Origin: CAYHWW01 sp964360145
Lineage (GTDB): Bacteria > Bdellovibrionota > UBA1018 > CAYHWW01
Reading direction: 5' to 3'
Length of the DNA: 48,649 nucleotides
Assembly: GCA_964360145.1 (NCBI GenBank)
Contig: CAYHWW010000009.1
Span: 1-48,649 of the forward strand
The notes below the pieces were generated by a model. That model worked only from the letters and a program-made list of their open reading frames with translations. It was not told the DNA's origin and did no database searches. Shown piece after piece: positions 31,543-39,457 of the stretch. Within the stretch, counting starts at the first letter, position 1, and every line of letters starts with the position of its first letter. The translations under genes and the position numbers were made by a program.

Positions 31543-33503
31543 GTGTCTCCGCGGAGCATTGTCACAGCACTTCAAAAGCCAAAACGGGAGTGGGTCAACT
31601 CCAACCTGGCTGGATTCGCGTGGCTCTCGTAGGGAGCCCCAACTCCGGCAAGACCACACTATTCAACGCACTGACGGGAAGCCGCCAAAAAACGGGCAAC
31701 TACCCCGGCGTCACCGTGGAGCGCAAAGAGGGCCAAGTGCCCCATGCACAAATGCATGTATTAGACCTGCCTGGGCTCTATAGTTTGACGGCAAAGAGCC
31801 CGGACGAGGCCATCTCCGCCGACGTGGTGGCGGGGCGCCATGCATCGGAGGCCGCACCGGCCGTGATCATCGCGGTTGCGGACGCAACCAATTTGCAGCG
31901 CAGCCTGTATCTCGTGACGGAACTGCGGGAGCTGGGCGTGCCCATGGTTTTGGCCATCACCATGTCTGACCTCGCCACCAAGGCGGGGCTCAAAGTGGAT
32001 GCTCGCCGCATCGAAAGCATGCTGGGCATCGCGACGGTTCTTGTATCTTCCACCAAAGGCGAGGGACTGGAAGAATTGCTGCGGCGGGTACGCATCGCCC
32101 AGGTGCCCCTGGGCGTGGCGAAAAACAGTGGAGTCTTAGACGCGCCCGCACGGTCGCCCCTTCCTCAAACGTCGGAGTTCATCCAAGCCCGCTACCGCTT
32201 CATTGAAAACGTGGTGAGCCAAGCCACGGCGGCGCTCAATACCGCGCAGAAAGTCACCCATCGCATCGATGCGGTTTTGCTCCATCGCGTACTGGGGCCG
32301 GTGATCATGGTGGCTCTGTTCGCTGCCCTTTTTCAGCTGATGTTCCGTGGGGCGGAAGCTCCCATGGATTTCATTGAGAAGAGCCTTGCGGCGTTGGGCT
32401 CCTGGGTGGAAGCCCATATGACGGAAAGCTTGGCGCGAAACATGGTGGTCAACGGCGTCATCGCCGGCGTGGGCTCCGTGCTGGTGTTCCTCCCCCAGAT
32501 TTTGATTCTCTTCGCCTTCATCATTGCCTTCGAAGATTCCGGCTACATGGCCCGGGCCGCCTTCATCCTGGATCGCCTCATGGCGCCCTTTGGCTTGAGT
32601 GGGCGCTCTTTCATCCCGTTGTTGTCGTCCTTCGCCTGCGCCATCCCCGGCATCATGGCCACGCGGACCATCGAGAGCAGGCGCAGCCGACTCACCACCA
32701 TCATGATCGCCCCGCTGATGACCTGTTCCGCACGGCTGCCGGTTTACTCCATGCTCATCGGCGCCTTTGTGCCGGCAACGGTGGTGGCTGGTGTGTTTTC
32801 GCTGCCGGGCTTAGTGCTCTTCGGCTTGTATGTGGGTGGAGTCGTGGCGGCGCTGGCCGTGGCCCTGGTGGCCAAGGGCCTGGGCCGCGGGACCCCGGAC
32901 CAAACGCCTTTCGTGCTGGAACTGCCCACGTACAAAGTGCCGTCGCTGCGCAACCTCGCCTTAGGCTTGTGGGATCGCTGTCGCATTTTCCTAAAACGGG
33001 CGGGCACCGTGATCCTCGCGATCTCCATTGTGCTTTGGGCCGCGGCCACCTTCCCCCGGGTGGAAGGCACCTCATCTTATAAGCTGGAACAGAGCTATAT
33101 CGGCCGGGCAGGCAAGGCCATTGAACCGCTGGTGGCCCCCCTGGGATACGACTGGAAGATTGGCATCGGGATTTTGACGTCTTTTGCCGCCCGCGAAGTG
33201 CTGCTTTCCACGTTGGGCACCGTGTACGCAGTGGAAGGTGGCGCTGAGCAAAGTGAAAAGATTTTGACGGAACGGCTGCAGAGCGCACGCCATGACAGCG
33301 GCGCCTTGGTGTTCACCTTGCCCACGGTGCTGAGCCTTCTCGTGTTCTACATGCTGGCCTGCCAGTGCATGTCCACTTTGGCGGTGGTGCGGCGAGAAAC
33401 CAACTCCTGGCGCTGGCCGGTGGTCATGTTCGTTTACATGACGGTGCTGGCTTATGTGGCGGCCTGGGCGACTTACCGGGTGACGGGGTTGCTGTTGGCT
33501 TAG
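31539..33503 (+). CDS. feoB: Ferrous iron transporter FeoB
   Basis: 654 residues. The N-terminal G domain has G1 GSPNSGKTT (32-40), G2 Thr in GNYPGVTVE and G3 DLPGLYSL. The G4 position reads TMSD (141-144), with Thr where most FeoB proteins have Asn. A helical linker follows, then the membrane part with two Gate motifs; the Cys-containing SFACAIPGIMATRTI and CQCMSTLAVVRRET are recognisable. It is shorter than E. coli FeoB (773), with no FeoC gene. It imports Fe(II) across the inner membrane, controlled by the Fur box. Its stop overlaps the end of the convergent lipoprotein gene by 4 bp. Confidence 0.95.
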   Translation: MSVSAEHCHSTSKAKTGVGQLQPGWIRVALVGSPNSGKTTLFNALTGSRQKTGNYPGVTVERKEGQVPHAQMHVLDLPGLYSLTAKSPDEAISADVVAGRHASEAAPAVIIAVADATNLQRSLYLVTELRELGVPMVLAITMSDLATKAGLKVDARRIESMLGIATVLVSSTKGEGLEELLRRVRIAQVPLGVAKNSGVLDAPARSPLPQTSEFIQARYRFIENVVSQATAALNTAQKVTHRIDAVLLHRVLGPVIMVALFAALFQLMFRGAEAPMDFIEKSLAALGSWVEAHMTESLARNMVVNGVIAGVGSVLVFLPQILILFAFIIAFEDSGYMARAAFILDRLMAPFGLSGRSFIPLLSSFACAIPGIMATRTIESRRSRLTTIMIAPLMTCSARLPVYSMLIGAFVPATVVAGVFSLPGLVLFGLYVGGVVAALAVALVAKGLGRGTPDQTPFVLELPTYKVPSLRNLALGLWDRCRIFLKRAGTVILAISIVLWAAATFPRVEGTSSYKLEQSYIGRAGKAIEPLVAPLGYDWKIGIGILTSFAAREVLLSTLGTVYAVEGGAEQSEKILTERLQSARHDSGALVFTLPTVLSLLVFYMLACQCMSTLAVVRRETNSWRWPVVMFVYMTVLAYVAAWATYRVTGLLLA

Positions 33504-35572
33504 TTTCCGTCCCGCTGCAACTTCTGGAGAACACTGCGATAGGTCTCCGGCCCGCCGATGCAGTTGACGGCGCCTGGCCTGGAGGCGCCAGCAACGCGAT
33601 CCAATGCTAAGATCCCATTGGTTCGGACTGTGACATCAGAGGCCGTCGATGCCTGTGTCGCAAGCCGTACATACTCTTCCATGCTCATCCCGGAGCCAAG
33701 CAGCACATTCATGAGCTCGGCTTCTCGGCCACCTCCAACATGAAAGAGCAGGCTACGGGCAGAGGCAATGGCCTGGCTATCGGTTAGTATGGGCCTTGAT
33801 GTGGACTTGGCGAGCTCATGCAATTTCCATCCTGCATCCATTTGCACCTCAATATCACTTGATAGCAGACCTCGAAATACCGCGGCATCCCGTGAAACGA
33901 GCGTACTGGTGTGGCCCGTAACCAGTGAGGGAAGCGCAAGCGCTGCTTCCACTCCATGTATAGCTCCCGTCGTCCGTAGCGTGCCTTCCGTAACCATGGC
34001 ACCACCATACTTACGGTCACGTCCAATCATGGATTCCCCGAGGCCAACAAGTTCCCCGGCGAGAGGGTCCTCTATGGCGGTGCCATGGCGATCCCCTCGG
34101 GGGGCGCCGAGAATGTAGGAGGCCGCACTTTGCACCGTGGGCAAGGCCCCGGCTTCGTTGATGTGGCTGCGCGCTGATGAAAGAAACCGCCTCACAGTAG
34201 TGGCGGCATGGGGCGCCAGTCTCCGGGTGGCCTCAGGGAGCCAAACGTCAAAGAGCGGCCCCGTGCGCTCGACGCCCCGGCGATCGGTGTAACGCACGGG
34301 CACGCTTAAAGCTGATGATTCGTAATCCACGGAAACATCATGATGGGTGCGACCCCTTGCCTCCGTGGTGACCACCGGCACATACTGCAGAAAACCACGA
34401 AAGCGCCCTTCTTCCATGATGTGAAACTGCTCAGCGTTTTTCAGCGCAATGACGGCCCAGCGCTCCGGGGTGAGATGCTTAAGATGTTCACAAGCCCCGC
34501 CCGTGCAATCCCGCAGGGGGATGCCCGCAAAAATGCCGTGAAGCCGCCGCTTGAGGGGAACGAAATCCCAGCTCTCTGAGTGGTCAGCCTTGTGGATGAA
34601 AAACTCCCTGTCTGCCAACAATGCCTCTGGCCTGGGCAATGAAGCAGCGAGATCCCCATGTAAGCGACTGGGGATGGGCGTGGTGGAAGGCAGCCCCAGC
34701 TCCGTGAGGGCTTGCCGCAGCCAGGGCACCGCGCCGTCAGCATCGCGAATGCTGAGGTCTGAGATGCCTTGCAGCACGGCATGGGCGTTGTCGCCGCGCA
34801 GAAGACCCGCCACCTGCTCCACATCCAGATGTCGCCGTGTGAGGTGGGCAATGAGCGCATTGTACTTGTGCGTGAACTCCGCATCACGCAGCGAGGCCAT
34901 GGCCTCGCCGCGACGTCGATTGCGCTGGACTCGGGGCAGGCCTTCGGTTTCCGCGAAGACGCGGTCAACCTCATTGAGCCGATCCAGAATGTGTTGGATC
35001 AGCGCGACTCTCTCCTCCTTGGAATCATCAGAACTCAGAACCATCAAGGGTGCCGCGGTTTGCTCTAGGGCAAGATGCCAGCGAGCCATATGCCTGACCC
35101 ATTGCTCGCGGCGAAGATGGTGGTTGGTGTCCGTGCGGGGAGCATGAATGCGAAAGCCCTCGCCGTACTCGCCGACGGTGCCCGTGGCATCCCAGAGGCG
35201 ATTTTCAAGCTCTGGCACCGCGGCGGTGGCCTGCCGCAACTGGGCGATGATAGCGTCGAAGGATTGCCGCTCGAATTGGTTGGCGCCGTAATAGTGAGCG
35301 AGGGCTCGATAATAATCATTGAGGGCCGACTCACTGGCGAGAAAGGCGCGCAGCGTCGGAAAACGCCCCACGATGGCTTCAGCGGCGCCCAAGCCTGCCT
35401 CTGACACACCGACAGGCAGGGGCAGGCCCACGGTGCCACGGGTGGGGGCCACACCTGCGAGACCGCCCCGGCGGGGCGGGTTCGCTGCCACGTCGTCGGG
35501 GGTGCATGCCAGCAATGCCGCGAGCAGACACATTGCCAAGGATTGCAACGATGATTTGAGAGCGGAGCCCAT
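33500..35572 (-). CDS. Large predicted lipoprotein, unknown function
   Basis: 690 residues. The N-terminus has a Lys, a hydrophobic stretch and a lipobox LLAC with Cys23, so it should be a lipoprotein of the inner or outer membrane. The mature part is mainly helical with His-, Arg- and Glu-rich segments. A block near residues 355-405 with DCTGG, CEHLKHLTPERWA and EEGRFRGFLQYVPV looks like a compact domain; I do not recognise it. No catalytic motif is clear. It converges with feoB and is divergent from the secreted zincin at 35690. Confidence 0.65.
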   Translation of the reverse strand: MGSALKSSLQSLAMCLLAALLACTPDDVAANPPRRGGLAGVAPTRGTVGLPLPVGVSEAGLGAAEAIVGRFPTLRAFLASESALNDYYRALAHYYGANQFERQSFDAIIAQLRQATAAVPELENRLWDATGTVGEYGEGFRIHAPRTDTNHHLRREQWVRHMARWHLALEQTAAPLMVLSSDDSKEERVALIQHILDRLNEVDRVFAETEGLPRVQRNRRRGEAMASLRDAEFTHKYNALIAHLTRRHLDVEQVAGLLRGDNAHAVLQGISDLSIRDADGAVPWLRQALTELGLPSTTPIPSRLHGDLAASLPRPEALLADREFFIHKADHSESWDFVPLKRRLHGIFAGIPLRDCTGGACEHLKHLTPERWAVIALKNAEQFHIMEEGRFRGFLQYVPVVTTEARGRTHHDVSVDYESSALSVPVRYTDRRGVERTGPLFDVWLPEATRRLAPHAATTVRRFLSSARSHINEAGALPTVQSAASYILGAPRGDRHGTAIEDPLAGELVGLGESMIGRDRKYGGAMVTEGTLRTTGAIHGVEAALALPSLVTGHTSTLVSRDAAVFRGLLSSDIEVQMDAGWKLHELAKSTSRPILTDSQAIASARSLLFHVGGGREAELMNVLLGSGMSMEEYVRLATQASTASDVTVRTNGILALDRVAGASRPGAVNCIGGPETYRSVLQKLQRDGN

Positions 35573-35689
35573 CTTTCAATATATCGGCGTGGGGCTGCCT
35601 CAACTGCACCCCGGCAACCCTTGCCCTCCTGGGCTAAGGCGCAGGGCGCAGGCTAAGGCTCTTTCAACTCTGATCCGAATCAAGAGAGG

Positions 35690-37216
35690 ATGAACCTTCG
35701 ACCACTTTTCATCATCATGGCCCTCGTTGCCGCCCAGGGTCTCACTGCAACTGCCCTAGCGGAACCGCTGATCTCGGCCCAGACCACGGTGACGCGAAAT
35801 TTCGCGGCCACCCTGAAAACCCCAGCCACGGTGACTTCACTCACCTCGTACATCACCATTCCCCCGGTCAGACCATCGACGGTGGTTCCCCTGGTCCCGG
35901 GGTCCGTCAAGGACATCATCACCGACATCATCGTCGACACGGATCAGAACACCATATCCGAGAGCGAGATCTGGAAGTTCCTATCCGACGCCAGCAAACT
36001 CATGCGGCTGCGCACGGGGTCCGTGGGTTTCAGGCTGCGACACATCTACTATCACTCCTTCCGCACCATCAGCCCAGCCCTCCGCTTCCAAAACGAAGAC
36101 CGCACCAACCATTTCTATGAGAGCTTCTACCGCGACCGCACACCGCCGGAATTCCTCCTTCTCCTGCACGCCAACAAAAAGGCCGCCCTCAGCGGGGCGT
36201 ATACCTACGGCTACCCGATGTCCCGGCCCTACTGTAACCGCTACCGCAGCGCCGCCTTCGTGAGTGGGAACACCCGCCATTTATTCGCATCGCTGGTGCA
36301 CTGGGACCATTTCTATAACGCCTGCGGCTACGACCACACCGATCCCCTGCGCTTGGTGCGCACCCGAACGACATCCGCCGGGGGCGAGTGCCGCAACGAA
36401 AGGGGCACCCCGTGCACCTACAGCTACACCCTCGACCATTTTGTCTGCTCGCCCATGGACTCATACGATCTCTATGGCCGGAGCAAGCGTGCTTTCATCG
36501 CCACCGCGATGGTCCATGAAATCATGCACCATTTCGGTAGGGAGGGGGACCTTGACCACTTCGCAACGCTGAATTGCGACGCACGCATGGGCAGTACCGC
36601 GTATCGCTCGGACTACACGGCCTATCAGCAGTGGCAAAAATACTACGGTCAATGCCCTGATCTTTACACGAACATCCATAACCTCTTCGACGATGTGTGC
36701 AATGGCTACGACACGGCTCCCTATGGCCGCACCGGATCGCCACCTCCCTCCGCAGCGCTCTCACTAGCCTACTCGGATCGCTTCATCTGGCGGGTGCCCG
36801 CCGACCCCATCCGCTCCTGGTCCCGCATCACCAACGACCGCAGAGAGGGCGTCGAGGTCGCCAACGGCGACAGCAGCCAATACTTCCACCTCATCGGAAC
36901 GGACCGCACGCTCAAGACACCCACGGGGTACGTTTCCCAGGGCAGCTACAGAGGCGACTGCTACCGGCCGCCAGCGGGCCAAAGCTGCATCACCTTCAGC
37001 GACGGCTACGCCTGGCTCGTTCAAGACACCTCCTTCAGCAGTCTCACGCGCACTACCGCCGCCTGGGACGGCCGCGGCATTGAATTCATCTCCGGGGCAA
37101 ACTCGGCCTACAAACACATCCTGGGCACCCCCTATGTGACCTGGGGCAATAAAAACCTGCCAGAGACACCGGAGGACCTCTCCAGGATGTTCTGGGACGC
37201 ATTCCCCCCGTATTAA
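35690..37216 (+). CDS. Secreted zincin metalloprotease-like protein
   Basis: 508 residues with a signal peptide (cleavage near ALA-EP). AAGAGAGG lies directly before the ATG. The motif HEIMHHFGREGD near residue 276 is an extended zinc-binding HExxHxxGxxxD signature; the third ligand may be the Asp or a following His. Several Cys pairs (for example around CNRYR, CGYDH, GECRN, TPCTY, FVC) suggest disulfides. The last 150 residues are beta-rich with Trp and Tyr. It is likely an exported protease. It is divergent from the large lipoprotein, with which it may share regulation. Substrate unknown. Confidence 0.78.
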   Translation: MNLRPLFIIMALVAAQGLTATALAEPLISAQTTVTRNFAATLKTPATVTSLTSYITIPPVRPSTVVPLVPGSVKDIITDIIVDTDQNTISESEIWKFLSDASKLMRLRTGSVGFRLRHIYYHSFRTISPALRFQNEDRTNHFYESFYRDRTPPEFLLLLHANKKAALSGAYTYGYPMSRPYCNRYRSAAFVSGNTRHLFASLVHWDHFYNACGYDHTDPLRLVRTRTTSAGGECRNERGTPCTYSYTLDHFVCSPMDSYDLYGRSKRAFIATAMVHEIMHHFGREGDLDHFATLNCDARMGSTAYRSDYTAYQQWQKYYGQCPDLYTNIHNLFDDVCNGYDTAPYGRTGSPPPSAALSLAYSDRFIWRVPADPIRSWSRITNDRREGVEVANGDSSQYFHLIGTDRTLKTPTGYVSQGSYRGDCYRPPAGQSCITFSDGYAWLVQDTSFSSLTRTTAAWDGRGIEFISGANSAYKHILGTPYVTWGNKNLPETPEDLSRMFWDAFPPY

Positions 37217-37271
37217 GTGCTCGATACCGAACGACTTGCTACTGTCATGACATAAAAAATGCATTGCTAAA

Positions 37272-37295
37272 TTGCAGCGTGAATGCAAATATAAC
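37272..37295 (+). promoter_or_regulatory. Inverted repeat and -10-like box before the second DUF4143 ATPase
   Basis: TTGCA, 7 nt, TGCAA at 37272-37288, followed by TATAAC at 37290-37295, five nt before the ATG at 37300. As with the other ATPase gene, the -10-like box sits almost on the start codon and no Shine-Dalgarno sequence is present. Confidence 0.45.
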
Positions 37296-37299
37296 ATAT

Positions 37300-38460
37300 A
37301 TGGCACATCTCAGAAACCGCGCCCTTGTGAGTATTTTTCGAAAAAAAATGAAGCTCTGGCCAGCGGTCTGCCTCTTTGGGCCAAGGCAATGCGGAAAAAC
37401 CACATTTCTAAAAGACATCATCTTTGCCGATGCCAAGCTCAGCTACTTCACCTTCGATAAATCGGCTATTCGGCGCACAGCGACAAAAAATCCTGAGGCT
37501 TTTCTGTCTACAGTCGGGGTCTGGCCGCTTGTCATCGATGAAGCCCAGAAGGTGCCTGAGGTTTTTGATGAAATCAAAGCCCTCATCGATGAGAAAAGAA
37601 TCCCTGGTCGGTTTATCCTTTCAGGGAGCGTGAAATTTTCAAAAAAAGTCGAGGTTCGCGAAGCACTAACGGGGCGGAGCGCCCATCTGTATCTCGACAC
37701 CATGAATTTCCAAGAGACTCTTCAGAACAGTGGCGGACAAACCCAATCTGGAAACCTTGCCGCGGTCCATCGCTATCTCGAACGGGGAGGAATGCCTGGA
37801 GTCTGCTTTCTCCATTCAAAGGAAGAACGGCATTCTTACTGGGAAGAATGGCTGGATACCACTTGTGAAATAGACCTTAAAAACTTCTCCAAGGGTCGAC
37901 TTTCAAGCGATCTTGCGCGGCAAATCCTTGAGGTGCTTGCCATCGAAACGCAGCCTGAGGCCCATGTCATTGCCAAAAAAATCGGGGTGGACACTCGGCG
38001 CGTGCAGAATCACCTCGATGCACTCAAAGACCTGTTTCTTCTGAGGGAAATCACTCCCCATCCTGATGCCGAACAGGGAAAGTCGCTCTATTATCTTTTC
38101 GACAGTGGGCTTGTTCATCACCTCGGCGGACCTTTATTGAAGCGATTTGAAAGCTACTTTTTGACGGAATACTTTTTTTACGCGCAAAAAACAGGAGATC
38201 GACGCGGCACTCGTTTGCATTATTACAGAACGCGGGGCGGGCTCATCGTAAATTTCCTCACGAAGGATCAAGCATTTTTTTTCAGTGAAGACAATCATCT
38301 ATCCAAGAATTCCCTGAAGAGCATCCATGCTGCTCAAAAGAGACTCCCGAAGCACCAGGTCGCTGTTTTTCTCAACTCCGGTCAAAAGATGGGAGAGGCG
38401 GACGCCGACATGCGATTCGTTCCTTGGGCGGAGGTTTGTCAAAGCTTTCGAACCGATTAG
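37300..38460 (+). CDS. AAA ATPase of the AAA_14/DUF4143 family (second copy)
   Basis: About 386 residues from the ATG at 37300; the frame is open from 37264. Walker A FGPRQCGKTTFL, Walker B PLVIDEAQKV, sensor LSGSVKFSKK. A winged-helix-like region (IAKKIGVDTRRVQNHLDAL) precedes the DUF4143 end. The nuclease-like core seen in the first copy is degenerate: the region expected to carry EVDF and ExK reads GLIVNFLTK and FFFSED, so catalysis there is unlikely. Lower GC and more Lys and Phe than its neighbours suggest recent transfer. It is followed at once by a second, broken ATPase on the other strand. Confidence 0.82.
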   Translation: MAHLRNRALVSIFRKKMKLWPAVCLFGPRQCGKTTFLKDIIFADAKLSYFTFDKSAIRRTATKNPEAFLSTVGVWPLVIDEAQKVPEVFDEIKALIDEKRIPGRFILSGSVKFSKKVEVREALTGRSAHLYLDTMNFQETLQNSGGQTQSGNLAAVHRYLERGGMPGVCFLHSKEERHSYWEEWLDTTCEIDLKNFSKGRLSSDLARQILEVLAIETQPEAHVIAKKIGVDTRRVQNHLDALKDLFLLREITPHPDAEQGKSLYYLFDSGLVHHLGGPLLKRFESYFLTEYFFYAQKTGDRRGTRLHYYRTRGGLIVNFLTKDQAFFFSEDNHLSKNSLKSIHAAQKRLPKHQVAVFLNSGQKMGEADADMRFVPWAEVCQSFRTD

Positions 38461-38465
38461 GGCAA

Positions 38466-38487
38466 GGCAACCTGCCCATCGCCCTCG
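38466..38487 (+). repeat. Direct repeat, left copy, flanking the broken ATPase
   Basis: GGCAACC followed by TGCCCATCGCCCTCG. The same two blocks occur at 39408-39431 with two extra bases (AT) between them. The copies lie just outside the two ends of the ATPase pseudogene. Confidence 0.75.
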
Positions 38488-38491
38488 ATGC

Positions 38492-39416
38492 TCACCGCCC
38501 CGACATCAAGCCTGAGAACAGCTCCGATGACGGCAAGGTCCAACGATGGGGCGCGATGCGCTTCACGGCGCCCTCCTTGCACACAAGAAATGAAGGCACT
38601 CCCAACCTCTCGGCGTAGTAATGCAATGATGCTGGCCAAGGCTGTGCCGCCAACTTCGCCTCGAACAAAGCGACGGGCTTCATGTCTTTGACGATGACAA
38701 AGTCCACCTCCCGGCGGTCTTGATCTCTCAGGTAACAGAGCTCGTGGCGGCCATGGCCCAAGTCAGAAACCCAAGTACAATAAGTGGCGAGCTGCACGGC
38801 AACGTAATTCTCGAAACGGGCCGCGGGATCGTCGCAGAAAGCCCACTGGTAGAAATACCACTTCTGTTCTTTCTTCACGGCGCGATGAATAGCGCGATGG
38901 AAGGGCTTGAGGAAAAAGCCAAAATACAGAGTATCGAAAAGCTTCAACCACGCCTTGACCGCGACGGGGCTCACCTCCAAGTCCTCGGAGAGGCTTTTCA
39001 CGGATAGAGGCGCCAGCACCCTTGTGGGCAATAGGCGTGCGAGCAGTTCCAGCTTATCAAGGAGCTCCACCGCGGAGAAATCCCGAACGTCCTCCCGGAC
39101 GAGGCGCTCAATGTACAGATCAAGCCACTTGCGCAAACCCCTCTCGCTGCCAGCGAGGAGCGGCTGAGGAAACCCGCCCAACCTCAGCAGATTATCGTCA
39201 GCGCGTATCCCAATTGAAATACGAATCGCACAGCGTTCGGGCGAGATGGGTTTTGCCCACTTGCCGAGGTCCCGATAAAAAAATCATGGGGGCTTGGGGG
39301 GCAGGCCCATTCATGACAGATTTAACGGTATTTAAGGCGAATCGTTCCAGGTTAGACATCGTTTTTACGCGATTGATCGGCAGCTCCTGGAGCACGGGGC
39401 GATCCCCGGCAACCAT
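38492..39416 (-). pseudogene. Broken DUF4143 ATPase (third copy)
   Basis: The 5' part (39416-39198) has the ATPase start, SNLERFALNTVK, and Walker A SGPRQVGKTHLARTL, then reads YFNWDTR and stops. The 3' part (39181-38492) resumes in the +1 frame at GGFPQPLLAGSE and carries the DUF4143 domain with an intact nuclease-like core (RREVDFVIVKD, ALFEAKL). The segment between, normally about 130 residues with Walker B and sensor, is missing. A deletion with frameshift therefore inactivated the gene. It is antisense to and overlaps the region before the cyclase gene. Confidence 0.8.
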
Positions 39417-39431
39417 TGCCCATCGCCCTCG
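39408..39431 (+). repeat. Direct repeat, right copy, flanking the broken ATPase
   Basis: GGCAACC, AT, TGCCCATCGCCCTCG; 22 positions identical to 38466-38487. It lies in the leader region of the cyclase gene, which starts about 30 bp further on. Confidence 0.75.
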
Positions 39432-39457
39432 GGCCGCCCGGCACCGAAAAGCCAGTC

